From: Macrostomum hystrix
Lineage: Eukaryota > Platyhelminthes > Macrostomidae
NCBI GenBank assembly: GCA_950097015.1
Contig: CATNEN010000038.1
Location: 25,643,001 to 25,707,000, forward strand
DNA length: 64,000 nt
Direction of reading: 5' to 3'
The notes below the pieces were generated by a model, which saw nothing but the letters and a program-made list of their open reading frames with translations, made no database searches and had not been told where the DNA came from. The translations under genes and the position numbers were made by a program. Numbering within the stretch: the first letter of the stretch is position 1; every line of letters begins with the position of its first letter. Of this stretch, positions 23,214 through 35,379 are shown piece by piece.

Positions 23214-23510
23214 TGTGGACTAAGGCAGAGAGACTGCGACTTAGAGTTGACGAAGATTTACAGCGATTTATTTATTGACTCACGAGTTAAATAGCAATCA
23301 GTGCCAAGGTGTAAAAGTGAGAGAGAAAGGCATGCACGCGGTTGATGTACATTAGACACCCAGAGAAGTGAACGCATATGTACGATGCATTGCCACACAC
23401 TACAATCCTCCCACGCAAAGAAAAGAGAAGACTCGAAGGAAATAAATAAATTCAAAAAGAAAAAAAACGCAGCAAGTGATTGGTGCAACTTAAGCAATAT
23501 TAAGACAGTC
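23214..23510 (-). repeat. Possible 3' LTR of the gypsy element
   Basis: On the minus strand this stretch could start TGTCTTAATATTGC and end CTTAGTCCACA, i.e. TG...CA. It lies directly downstream of the pol stop, contains an AATAAA on that strand near 23268, and abuts the exact end of A1. No second LTR is available for comparison and no clear polypurine tract precedes it, so this is tentative. Confidence 0.35.
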
Positions 23511-23546
23511 CATGAATGAGTTCAGCGCAGCCATTTAATCAAAAGT

Positions 23547-26147
23547 TCAACCCGGCACATATCGATCAACCGGCATCCGCCTCCGCACCGGGTAGCGCCT
23601 CTGGGGCAGCTCGTCCGCAGCGTCTCCGCCGCCGTGCAGCTCGTGCGCGAAGGGCGGCTGCTCGAAACGCTCGACGTCGGGTGCCGGCAGGAACAGCGGC
23701 CGAAGGCGGTTTACGTTCACTCTGCGCGTCTTGCCATTCTTGCCGATCTCGACCACCAGATTGCGCTGGGACAGCACCCGCCAGCCGGGGTCCCAGTACG
23801 GCGCCAGCTTGGAGCCCCTCAGCTCGATGCGCAGCAGCACCTCGTCGCCCTGGCCGAATCTGCGCAGCTGCCCGGCTGACCTGTTGTAGTCGCTCTGCTG
23901 CTCGCCAGCCGCCTGCACCAGGTGCTCCTCGACAAACTCTCGAATGCGCAGCAGGTCGGCCTCCAGCTTGTCTGCGTAGGTCCGCACGTCGTAGAACCGC
24001 CTGGGCTGCTGGCTGAGGACTGGCAGACAAGGGTCACGCCCGGTGAAGACCTTCAGCGGTGGCAGTCGCGTTGAGCAGTGCACTCGCGAGTTGTAGGACA
24101 GCAGGATCAGCGGCAGCTTGTCCTCCCACTCGCTCTCTCGCTCGGTGAAGCACCTGAGTAGTTGCAGCACGGACTTGTTTCCCGACTCGGCCAGTCCGTT
24201 TCCTTTCGGATTGTACGCTGTGGTTCTTGTCTTGGTGACTCCCAGACCGCGCAGAGTGTCTTGAAAGAGCTGGCTCTCGAAATTCGGGCCTTGGTCCGAG
24301 TGGATGACTCGAGGCAGTCCAGCCTGGGAGCAGATTGAAAGGAAGGCGCGAGCCGTAGTCTGGGCCGTCTGGTCTGGTAACGCCACAGCCGTCAGGTACT
24401 TGGAAAATTGGTCCTGAGCTACCAGCAGGTAATGGTTGCCGCGTGATGATGGTGCCACCTTGACGATGTCGATGGCCACCGAGTCCCATGGCGATCCGAT
24501 AGGCAGCTCTCCGAGTGGCGCCTTGGGCTGCGAGCCTGCCTTCTTCTCCTGGCAGACGGCGCAGCTCTGGCAGTGCTGCAGGACATCCTCAGCCATGCCC
24601 GGCCAGTAGGCAGTCAGCTTGAGCGTGCGGTAGCATTTCTCGGCCCCGAAGTGGCCTCCCAGACCTTCGTGAGCGTCTGCTAGGAACTGGTGTCGTAGAA
24701 ATGCCGGCACCACTGGAACTTCCCTCAGTCCGTCCAGGTCGTTGAACTTGCGGAAGAGAACTCCGTCATCATTCAGCTTCAGCTTCCTCCAGATTCTGCT
24801 CAGCTGCTGCAGCGGTCCTGACCGCCATCTTGGAGGCACGTCTGGCTCGTTGACGATCGCTTGAATCACCTGACTAAGCTCTGGATCTTGGCGCTGAGCA
24901 GTTTTGAGCTCTTCCGAGCCGATTTCTGCTGTCAGTTGAGTCGCTGCAATTTCCGGGGCGTGCAGCCTGGACAGCGCGTCGGCATCAGAATTCTCCACAC
25001 CTCTGCGGTACTTGACGGTGAAGTCGAACTCTTGGAGCAGCAGCCGCCAGCGACCCAGCCTACCATAGCTATCGATTCTCTGGGAATCGATGTAGGTGAG
25101 CGGGCAGTGATCCGTGTGCACCGTGAAATGCTTGCCAAGCAAGTAATGCCTGAAGACTTTGAAAGCGTGCAGGATGGCCAGACACTCCTTCTCTGTTGCC
25201 GAGTACTTTTTCTCCGCCGAGTTGAACGCCCTGCTCGAAAACTCGATCACTGCATCGCTTTGCTTCAGGATTGCACCGACCCCACTGCCGCTGGCATCCG
25301 TGAAGACAGCGAACTCCTTGGAAAAGTCCGGGTTCACCAGGATCGGAGGACTCATCAGGCAGATCTTGAGCTCGTCGAAGGCAGCTTGGCACTCTGCAGT
25401 CCACTCAAACGCCACGCCCTTGCCAGTCAGGTGGTGAAGTGGTGCAGCGATGGCAGCGAAGTTGGCGACATGGCGGCGGTACTGGTTGCACAGGCCGATA
25501 AACTGGCGGATCTCCTTGACTGACCTCGGCTCCTTCCACTGCTGAATCGCCTCCAGCTTCTCTTTGCTTGGCTGAGCTCCCTCCTTTGAATAGCGCATGC
25601 CGAGGAAAGTCACTTCAGGCACCGCGATCTTGCACTTGGAGCCTCTCAGTGTCAGTCCGGCTGCTCGGACACGCTGAAGTGCCTCTCGCAGTTGCAGCAG
25701 ATGCTCCTTCCTGGTCTTTGAGAAGCACAGGCTGTCATCGAAAAACGTGAAGACGAAGTCACAGCCATTGAAAACTTTGGACATAAGCATGCAGAACGTG
25801 CTGGGGCCACCTGACAGGCCTTGAGGCATTCTCTTAAATTGGTATAGCGGCATCCCTGGTCCAGGGCTAAAGGCCGTCTTCTGTCTGTCTTCTTCAGCCA
25901 GAGGGATCTGGAAGTAACCTCCATTGAGATCCAGCACTGAGAACACCGTGCTGCCCGCTATTCGATCTCGTGCCTCCTCCATTAGCGGAATTCCTTGCGC
26001 CGACCGAATCGTCTTCTTGTTGAGCTCTCTGTAGTCGATGGTCAGCCGCAGACTGCCGTCCTTCTTGGTCACGTACACCGGTGGAGCCACGTACGGACTC
26101 TCGCTCAGTTCGATCACGTCGTTCTCCAGCAGCTTTTTTTTTGTGTT
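23547..26147 (-). mobile_element. Ty3/gypsy retrotransposon pol, 5'-truncated, long open frame
   Basis: One uninterrupted frame from 26147 to 23547, with about 856 residues after the first Met. In order: reverse transcriptase (SLRLTIDYRELNKKT, SVLDLNGGYFQIPL, FKRMPQGLSGGPSTF, and FFDD in place of the usual YVDD); RNase H (VFTDASGSGVGAIL, ATEKECLAILHAF, HTDHCPL); integrase zinc finger (HEGLGGHFGAEKCYRTLK, HCQSCAVCQEKK); integrase core with AIDIV, IHSDQGPNFES and GLAESGNKS supplying D, D and E. Gag, protease and the start of RT are missing: the frame is cut just before LLENDVIELSESP, at the A2 boundary. The lack of stops suggests a fairly recent insertion. It cannot move on its own. Confidence 0.95.
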
Positions 26148-26594
26148 TGTGTTTTTTTAACTATTTGAAACAGGAGAAGGTTAAGCTTCTGACGCTTTTT
26201 GTTTTCTCTTCTCCCTTGAAGTGATGAGAGGATGCCATGGTAACATCATATGCTGGGCCTTTATTTATCTTCAGCCTCTCTCCTTATGCAAACGGCTTAC
26301 AATTGGTTGGGAGTTGGGAGAAGCACTGCCATTGTTTTTTAGTGGGAACGCGCCTAAAGAATAGTTTGTATTGCTTTTGCGTGGTATGATAATATAGAGA
26401 CTGTTAAAAAATAGTGGGATCTCTCGGTATGAGATGGGGTGAAGGATTGGATTGGGCGTAGGTTTTGGCCTGGACATATTTGGGGTCCGGGGTGCTGTCG
26501 TGTAGGTGTGTGTGGGCAGAGATGGGGTCACCCATATCAACCGGGGCTCAAAATACGGTATATGGCGGTGGAGGGTACTACTTTTCTGCAAACT

Positions 26595-27095
26595 GTAACT
26601 CTACTTCGGCGATGATCCACTCACGAAGAAAATAAATTCAAGGAAGGCTTGCACCTTTGACACAAGCTTGATCCTGAGAAGTACTGTAAAGGCAATACTG
26701 AAATTGATGTCGCTGCATTTCATTGTCAAATTCGAGTCGACACCATCGAAGACAGCGCCGTTCTCCGAAGATTGGACACCCTTCAGATAGATAAAGTTGA
26801 TAGTTTCGTCATTCTGACAAAGCAGGATTTAAATTTCGTCTCGTCTCCGACCCCTACTATCGTAAAATTCTAGCGATGATGCCGAGTATTTTCTGGGGAA
26901 TCGGGTGAGCACTCAGCACGCTGCTCACACCGGAGAGGCTGTATGCGGAAGATGCTGCATTGCTGAAGGTTTGGCCTGACCAGGAGACCCAGTCTCTCCT
27001 TGTTCGATGCTTCAACAGTGCACTGAATGTCGCTGCTTGTCTGCATTTTGTTCAGAGCAGTGGTGTCAGGTTCAGATAATTGCACCTGAATTTGC
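26595..27095 (-). pseudogene. Diverged LamG-like gene remnant (in A2)
   Basis: Duplicate of 17290-17790 with a few substitutions and indels, equally broken. Confidence 0.75.
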
Positions 27096-27604
27096 GTTGC
27101 TAGCTAGTGTTCTATGGTCATAAAACAATTTCATATCGCAGTCTTATATTTCTATCCGGATATACGAGCGTAGTAATGAATTATTAATTGACGCTTATAA
27201 AGTTACAGAGTATTGTCAGCCAGATAGTCATCCATTTCCGTTTTTAGACGATAAAGGTAAAACTGAAAAGCTAGCAGATGAAAGCGAAGCAGCTTATTTT
27301 TTATACGAGCTAGTTTTATTGTTGTAGGCATAGTCAAATCTCAGTCTTATATATTCACCTAGTATTTTTCATTATGCTCGAACTATTAATTTCACAGGCC
27401 TCGTATTATCGATCATCGGTTTCATCCGTAAAAACTACGGATCTCAAACAAAATTCACGACAAAAATGCGACAATTTATAACTGAGGAGCGTCTAAATTA
27501 GAATTGAAGTTAATTGTGGCCTCTTTGGCGTTTGTATTGTTTTATCCCGCGCAGTTTCACACTGCAAAGCATGTTATTATTTTTTAAAATAAATAAATAA
27601 ATTA

Positions 27605-27855
27605 AAAAAGCGTTGCATTTAATAAACTCACAAAGCTTCTGTCCGGTTTCAAAGACTTCATTCCTAATGACCGCCACAAGTGCAGTCAAAGTCCGATGCC
27701 TGAACATGGATGCCATATTTGTTGCCACAGTGGCACCAGCTGCCGGCCTGTACATTGGCATATATGTATTGCCTGTTCTTGCAAATCCTAAAACAATCTT
27801 TAACAGTGTTACCACCCTGTTCAAAGCTCGATGTTCGATTTAGACAAAATTTCAT
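27605..27855 (-). pseudogene. WSC-domain exon remnant (in A2)
   Basis: Duplicate of 18296-18550. Compared with A1 it lacks 9 bases (three residues) between the ICKNRQY and AGSWC parts and differs near the C..CGG end. Confidence 0.6.
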
Positions 27856-29328
27856 CGATGAATTATAGGTTAGATCACTGAAGAAGGAAAATAAATCGAT
27901 TGCTTACTTATTCGTGACAAATTCGCTAAGTTTTTAACTCCTATTCGTCTATTCTACAATCAATTTTTATTAAAACTTGTAATGATTTTATTTCTAGAAA
28001 ATGCCCTGGCAACAAAATAACAATACTTTTGCATTCATTACCCACATCTATTAACTACCTCTTATTTTGTATTTTTTGTAATATTTTGCTCGGCATGTGT
28101 AGCTTAGCTTCATACATATATTTATTGGCTATGTGTTGTTGGGGATTAAATTCGTACTTCAAAGCATACTACTCTGACCTATAGTTATATATGCTGGACA
28201 ACTAACTAAATAACTGGTGTTGGTGAGTGTCGTGTGCCAGATCCGGCCTAGAGTACTGAAATTGGAAGTCCTATAGACACAGTCTGCAGTTCGCTCAGAG
28301 CGCACACTATAACTGTGCTCCGATCAGTTTGCGTTGTAATCAATCAAAATAAGCTGAGCTTTTCGAAACGGCTTCATTGTATACTTTCATCTGGCATCGT
28401 CTGCCTTAAAACTTTCCACGCAGTTTTAAACCTGCCCGTCATCTTTATCCAATTAAAGCTACTAAAATACGAGTACAATTTGTCCTGGTGACTGTTTTTG
28501 AAATACAAAGCTGACTTGTTGAGTATGGTCTCAACTCAACTCAACTCAAGAAATTGCCATAAATTATTAGTTGACTCCTGGAAAATGAGAGACCATTGTT
28601 AGCTAGATAACCCATCCATGTCAGCTTTTTAGCCGATGAAGCATTTTTATAGCCATAAAATACTGCTAGGCATAAGCGACTGTGGATAAATTTATTTTTG
28701 CATTTTATTTTTTTGCCTGGCCTTCCAGTAGGCAGTTTGCGTTGAAAAATCATCGGCAATAAATAAAAAAAAGCGTTAACCGTTACCATCTCTAGAAGAA
28801 TTTTTCTGATTCAAAGTCAAAGTTCACCAACCCGTTGCCATGCATTCTGGGTCAAATCCCGCTGCTTGTCAGCAGTTTGTACAGAGCCGTGGTGTCAGAG
28901 AAAATTTTTTTTGCATTTGAGTCCAGGTGTCTCCGAGTCCGCGATGGCAAAAGGCCAGCAGGCTCTAAAGGTGCGTTTCTTGTCCATATGGCGTTTCTTG
29001 TCCAAACAGTTACATAATCATAGGGACGGCCCCCCACACAGTCGGATGACCAACGCCCCGCACTATCGGATAGACTAAAAACACCGATGGGTGCGTTGGT
29101 GCAGCAGAAGGGGCGGGATTCGAAATGACCATGTTTGAACTCGAGCAGAATGAACTCGTCCCCAATGGGTTGCGCAACCTTGATTCTGATGTTGGGTCAA
29201 TCAGCTTTGTCAGCCAGGTCTCGTACGCATTGTTCGAACACATGACATGTCGGGTATAAGCCGATGGCTCAACCAAACAGAGTTACCGAGCTAAGGAAAT
29301 GATTAGGCAAACCATTCTTTTACATTCA

Positions 29329-29518
29329 CGAGTGGATAAATATTTTGGCGACAAAGCTGAGGCCCGGATTCTCCTCAACTTGTTCGAGCTTAGCGCCTTC
29401 TTTCTGGTAGATGTGATCGATGTAGGCAGCCTTTTCATACTCTGAAAAGGACTCGGACTCGGCATTGACTTTCGGAAATACGTCGACATAGTCGGTAAAC
29501 AGGCCGGTGCGATGCTAA
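29329..29518 (-). pseudogene. PolB fragment (in A2)
   Basis: Duplicate of 20026-20215, with an Arg/Lys-type change near the EGAKL part. Confidence 0.55.
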
Positions 29519-29542
29519 TTCCCAATAGGCCCGGGAGTGGGG

Positions 29543-30113
29543 GGTGAGTGGGTCAGCGGCTAATGTCGCTGCCTCACTTTCCAATGGTCGCTGGTTCGTT
29601 CCTCCCTTCAAGTCACGATTATTTCGGGGCTTAGTTTGAAGTTTGCGAAGTAGTGACTTGCGGAAATGCACCTTATTATGTGCAGCCAAAGCTAGTTTAA
29701 AATAGCTTAACCCCTGCCTTCTGCATGCCTGCTTGTTTGCGTTTGTGCGTTGGGCCGGGTTTGAGGTGTTGTATGGGGGGTGGGGCGGGTGTGCACCAGC
29801 AATGCTTGCTCTGAGCGGTGAGGTTTCACCAGCCGTCTGCGCGCGTGGCTTGGTCCTCTCGTCCCAACCCTTCAGGCATCTAAGTCCTCCCCTGGTTTGG
29901 TCAGCTCTGCGCGTGTGCGCGCCTGGGGTGAGAGGCACTCTGGCTGGCCCTTCCCCGCTTGGCTTGCTGCTGTGTGTGAGGTGCCTGTGTCCAGGGGTCC
30001 AGATGGCGCGATGGGCGAGTCCCGCCAAGTTCGCCGGCCTGCTGGGGGCATGCCGTTCCTGCGCTTGTGCGTCAAGTGCCCCAGGCCCCCCTACAATTAA
30101 TTAAGTAAAAGGC
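29543..30113 (+). repeat. SINE family 2 copy (in A2)
   Basis: Duplicate of 20240-20810, almost without change. Confidence 0.65.
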
Positions 30114-30195
30114 CCGCGAGTGCACATGTACCAGTTGATAGCCGCATAGCCTAGTTCGAAGGCCTTGGCAAGCTCCAGTGTCGACCAGTTGCAGT

Positions 30196-30384
30196 TCAAT
30201 TGCAGTTCAGCAAGACTCTAATGCAGTTTGGAAACAATCTAAAGGCCAGCATTGAGCAGTGCCGCTCAGTGAATGATCTGTTGCTGTGGACTGGAGAGGC
30301 ATTGGTCAAGCATTGCACCTGCATCTGAGTCCAGGTGTCTCCGGACCTGCACAGGCAAACAGTCAGCGAGCTCAGCAGCAGCAA
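30196..30384 (-). pseudogene. LamG-like N-terminal fragment (in A2)
   Basis: Duplicate of 20893-21081. Confidence 0.85.
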
Positions 30385-30663
30385 CGTCTGCCGAGAATCT
30401 GACGAGAATCTTTCGAGAATTCTAATGCCACAATATTCGAATCACTAAGACTTAATTTTTTAACTCATCAATTAGTTTTTTATGAGAGAAATGTGTATGA
30501 CTTCTTCCTAGGGATAATTGGGTCCACGACAATGGACTCTAAAAGACTGCCAGGACATTTGAATGCCTCAAAAAAGACGAAGAAAAAAGACTGCTACAAA
30601 AAAACGACCACAAAAATGCAAAAAGACTGCTTGACAAAAAGACTGCTGACAAAAAGACTGCCG

Positions 30664-30863
30664 ACAAAAAGACTGCTGACAATTGTTGTCCGCCCAAGGC
30701 GCAGTGAGATTGTACACTGCCTGACGATAAAAAAGTCAGGGCAGATGTACACACCTGTGTCAGTGTGTGGCTGCATACAGTATCTATGTATCTGACTAGT
30801 GTTCAGTGGTCAGCGAAATGGGCAGAATTGCCTCCTCTTTGGCTGCAGGTCTAGTGTCACCAA
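30664..30863 (+). repeat. SINE family 1 body (in A2)
   Basis: Duplicate of 21361-21560. An extra short aaaaagactgc repeat lies just upstream compared with A1. Confidence 0.8.
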
Positions 30864-31721
30864 ATGAAGTGCCATAGCCCACAGCCCTCCTGCAATGAGT
30901 ATTTCTGAGCAGATATGCCTCTACAGTGGTATGCAATAAACCCGATTTCTCGATTCTCTTGACAAGTATTTAACCGTCTGCGCCCAAAATCAATGTTGCT
31001 TGACGCAGAATCGAGCTCAGGGACATTGGTGCAAAAGGCGAAAGCCGTTAACTACTCTGCCACTCAGCCCACCCCGTCAACCAAGAATTAGACGGAAATG
31101 TTTTCCGATGAGAAAACAGGACTCCATTAAGCTAATTTAAGTCTTTCCGTAGTCTTGTTGCTTAAAACACAGAAAAGTAATCTGCATTATATTACAGGTT
31201 GAAAAAATACCTTCTGATCGCTTGAACATCAAAGTACATTTTTGGCTGAGACCGGTGAATTACTTAGACCAGCAGGGTGGGTACTGCGCCCTCTTTTATA
31301 CTACTGCTGAATGAAACCAAGTAGTATATACCTCTGTTAAGTTGTTTAAATATAAAAAAAGAAATATAAAAATATAAATAAATAATAAATATATTACAAC
31401 ATAAAAAATTCTAATATTTTAATGTTCTATGTTCTAATAAAAAAATCAAATAATACAACATTTAACTTAGATGCTCCTTCTCGTAATGACGGTAAGGTCT
31501 TATGTTTCGCTATAATTCCCTTCAGCGGGTACGAAGTACGTAAGGATTATTCGTTTTATTTTTTACGGTAACCTGCTTAATCAGTTAATACATGAATAGT
31601 GTTCTAACACCAGAAATAATGGATAAAGCAAGGTTGCTAAAGTTCTTTTTTTGCTTAAGCAAAACATCAAACTGAGGAATGTGTGACAATTTTCAAATGA
31701 TACCGCAGTAATACAGAGGCA

Positions 31722-32107
31722 GTCTAATTCTAATTCTAATTCTAATTCTCATTCTAATTTTAAATCTAATTCTAATTCTAATTCTACAACTTGTAATTCT
31801 AATTCTAATTCTAATTCTAATTCTAATTCTAATTCTAATTTTAAATCTAATTCTAATTATAATTTTAAATCTAATTCTAATTCTAATTCTAGAACTTGTA
31901 ATTCTAATTCTAATTCTAATTCTAATTCTACAACTTGTAATTCTAATTCTAATTCTAATTCTACAACTTGTAATTCTAATTCTAATTCTAATTCTAATTC
32001 TACAACTTGTAATTCTAATTCTAATTCTAATTCTAATTCTACAACTTGTAATTCTAATTCTAATTCTAATTCTAATTCTACAACTTGTAATTATAATTCT
32101 AATTCTG
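31722..32107. repeat. TTCTAA hexanucleotide array (in A2)
   Basis: Counterpart of 22395-22735 with more (ATTCTA)n-acaacttgt blocks, showing the array has changed length since the duplication. Confidence 0.95.
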
Positions 32108-32595
32108 CCCTTTTAAGTTCAATGCTAATCGTCAGCGCGGAGGTATTCAATAAAATTCTTAAAGCCTTTGTCTTTTGGAACTCTCTCAATTTAAGCTTTT
32201 TCACTTTAGCAAGCTTTCTTGCAAAATTCTGAATACATGACTTTACTTCTTTCACATGGATGCGTCTATTGTTAAAAAACTTAGTTAGTTAGAGGCAAGC
32301 AAAATCTATATTAAACAGTGAGTTGGCAAGTAAAGCCCAAGAACGGGGGACAGTGGCACGAGTCTTTACTACGATTCCTCATACTTTTGTGGTAGCTCAA
32401 AGAGCTTTACCCCATCATACAGCTACGCATGACATCCTTTTAACAATATGCATGGCTCGTGGGAGGGGGTGAGTGGAACGGTGGTCTTAGGCGTTTGCCT
32501 ATTTGGAGCTTGTGCTGAATTTTTAATTTACCTCGGTTTACCTCGGGCGCCTCTTACTCATAGAAGTTGAATATTACATCATTGGTCCATGCTCC

Positions 32596-34028
32596 AGATG
32601 TCCATGGCCGAAAGAGGCGGGATTTTCTTACATGCAGCCTTTTTAACTTGATAACGATGATGAGCATTTTTTAGTGTAAAATGTGTGTACATTTTGAGGC
32701 TTAGCAGCCTATTTAAACGCACTCGAGACAAACTAGCATTCATAATTAAAACTATTAAAACCCACCATTTTTTCTAGAGACAAGAGCCCGCGAGAGGAGG
32801 CTGGGCGTTTTTAAGTGCAATTTACTCTCAGAAGGACAAATCTTCGAGACACACAGAGAGCAAGAGCAGATGTTAACACCTGTTCATGTGTGTGTCTGAG
32901 TAAGTGTCCTTGTGCACTATTCTGAACGGTCTGCTGAATGGGCACAAAGACCTCTATTCTGGCTGCAAGTCGACTTTCAGCGTTTCGAAGCCAGCAGTTT
33001 GCGTAGTGTGATGTACATAAGGGCTTTCACTCCGCTAACTAAATTTTATCTCTAGCAATTTGATGTGCAGCGGTATCGTCCACCCACCCCTCCGCTTTAG
33101 CTAATGCGAAGATATTGTCAATAATGAGTGTGATAAGCCAGTCAGGCTGGTTAAGTGTGTTTTGTCGGTTTGAGATCTGGTGCTCACGTTTGAGCACCAC
33201 TAAATTGACTAGCCGTCGATACTAGAGTCGCCACCCTTTGCACCAATAAGCAACTTCTATCGGATCTCCTTTGCAAGTTGCACAACTTACTTTAAACCGC
33301 GGGGACATACATTACGTAATCACTACGCTGAGCAATAGGGTGTAGCATAAAAATAATGAATTGTTTAATTAATTCGTAACCCTAGGAGCAACATTCGATT
33401 TACAATGTTTAATTCAGAAAAGTTCTTGGTAACAAGTTACGATCGAGTAGGAGTAACATACGGCGAAAGACGAAAGACTCTCGCTCAATAAGTTATAATA
33501 ATAATAATAATTATTATTATTATTATAAAGTGCGCACTCAAAAAAGGTGTTGATTATTATCCCATTTTATTTTTTAATCGCAACTGCAAGTAGGAACTTA
33601 GCAACCTAATCTAAAGGCCAAAAAACGAAAGCAAAATAACATAAAGAGCAAAATTTGTTGAGAATGACGCGACGCACGCCATGCATCAAAAACTTCTTTG
33701 TGTCTTTGGTCTTTGGGCCAGGCAGGTTGATGCTTGCGTCATAGAGAGAGAGAGAGAGAGAGAGTACAAACTGATCAACATTTTGGGATTTTTTAATTTG
33801 CCCTTCGCATTTCAAGTGCGAGAAATTTTTACTACAGTACTGCCTTTATGTTACCACAACACTCATATACAAGGACAGAAAATGTTCTGCGCGTACAGGT
33901 TTCCCCCAAACACAATGACGCAAAACAGCAGTGGAGCTTCGTTCCTTTACCTACCTCGTACCTCACTACCTTACCTGAAGGACACAGAACTCACAACCAA
34001 TAGAAAGCCGATAAAAGAGAGACAAAAA
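32596..34028. other. Intergenic with SINE fragment and simple repeats
   Basis: Holds a decayed family-1 SINE body at about 32815-33000 (agagcagatgttaacacctg, then a ctgaatgggcaca... stretch), a (TAA)n(TTA)n palindrome at about 33499-33535 and a GA microsatellite at about 33744-33763. No gene was seen before the LamG promoter. Confidence 0.6.
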
Positions 34029-34036
34029 TATAAAAG
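34029..34036 (+). promoter_or_regulatory. TATA box of LamG copy 3
   Basis: TATAAAAG lies 134 bases upstream of the ATG at 34163, matching the spacing in copy 1. Confidence 0.65.
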
Positions 34037-34162
34037 GCACAGAATTATGTTTCCATGAAAAGCCTCATTTCCCGCATTCACTTAGAAGCGTCCTTCAGAA
34101 AGCTTTCAAGAGGACGCGAAACCAGAAAAGCATTCAATACTTTAGCGACATCAGCAGCAAAA

Positions 34163-35375
34163 ATGGGTAAGCTATGAAAAATATAATTTTCTAACAAATA
34201 TTAGCTGAAACCTTCACGATAGATGAAGCTAATGGTAAAAAAGCATTCATTAGTTTACGTGGCTTGCAATTTCTGATTGCGACTCTGACTTTAGACAAGG
34301 ACAATATACGAAAGACAAGGAAAACTTACACCTAGAAAATTGCTACTGAGTTCTACCAGCGTACAGTATTTATAAACTTTCCCTGGTGTTTTCAGTCATT
34401 ATGCTCCTGATATTAGTGCAGCTGCTGAGCTCACTGACTGTCTGCCTGTGCCGGTCCGGAGACACCTGGACTCAGATGCAGGTGCAATGCTTGACCAATG
34501 CCACCCCAGTCCACAGCAACAGAGCATTCACTGAGCAGCACTGCTCAATGCTGGCCTCTGATGCATTCCCGTCTGGCATTCTGGTTGCCCAGTTCAGAGC
34601 GGCCTCTCTCCAGTGCGATCTCTTCCGCTACCAGTCCGTGTGTCGCCAGCTTCTCTCCGGTGTGAGCAGCGACTGCCGAGTGCTCATCCGATTCCCAATC
34701 AGCTATCCGAGCAAGCTCAGCTCGAAGCTCACAAACGTGTGGCTCGGAGACGACATGACCAGATTGGAGAATGTGCTGTGCCAGGCTGAAGAAGAGACGA
34801 ACCGCTTCTATCCGATCGGCGTCCAGTGGACGGAGGACGGCGCCGCGTTCGATGGGAGCAGCTCGTACCTGGCGCTGAACAAGAGCGACATCGCGTTCGG
34901 CTCCGGCGTCACCGTGCTGCTGCGGATGAAGAGAACGCCTCAGGTGCAGGCACTTCTAGAGTCTTTTGAATGTTCAAGATTTCTAACAGGTCCTAAGTAC
35001 GACCACTTCTGGGAGTACGATGCAGTTTCTAAGCTTTTCTTAGTCATTAAAACACAGGCTAGTGCAGCCCCGAGGATTTATCAGACGACAACGGCGCCCT
35101 TGACACAGAATGCCAGCGAGTGGGTGAACATTGGCTTCACGTCAACGCCATCTGCTGACGTGTTTGGAATATTTGTTGGAAACTCGTTCTTGTCATCTGG
35201 TAGTTTGCAGCTCGCAACCTCATCTGACTACAGCCTGATGCCTCAGCTCTGCTTCCGATTCGGTAAACGACTGGGCGACCCTCGAATGTTTAAGGGAACT
35301 GTCAGGGTCATTGCTATCAGCAACAGCTCCATGTCCGAGAGTGAGATACGGGACTTCTTCACCTTGGTTGTGTGA
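34163..35375 (+). CDS. LamG-like secreted protein, copy 3, intact
   Basis: Exon 1 is only ATGG (34163-34166) before a GTAAGC donor. Exon 2 is 34396-35375 after a ttttcag acceptor; together they give 327 residues. A hydrophobic signal (VIMLLILVQLLSSLTVCLC) is followed by a cysteine-bearing N-terminal half and a LamG-like C-terminal half ending RDFFTLVV. It is closest to copy 2 on the opposite strand. The two differ mainly in short stretches after ALLESF (for example ECSRFLTGPKYDHF against DCSKLLTGPHGDHF) and share similar 3' flanks. It has its own TATA box, so it is a good candidate for an expressed gene. Ligand and biological role are unknown. Confidence 0.88.
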
Positions 35376-35379
35376 AGGC

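Larger units (their letters stand above)
26148..32595 (+). repeat. Segmental duplication, copy A2 (6.4 kb)
   Basis: Direct repeat of 16843-23213. Its start follows the truncated gypsy pol directly, through a T/G-rich junction, and its end (ggtccatgctcc) is followed by unique DNA. Confidence 0.97.

Noticed and set aside
23516-25523. Plus-strand open frames opposite the gypsy pol
   Set aside because: Shadows of the GC-rich pol gene.
16843-32595. The A repeats as giant LTRs of the gypsy element
   Set aside because: At 6.4 kb they contain unrelated gene remnants and SINEs, and the pol lacks gag and protease. They do not behave as LTRs.
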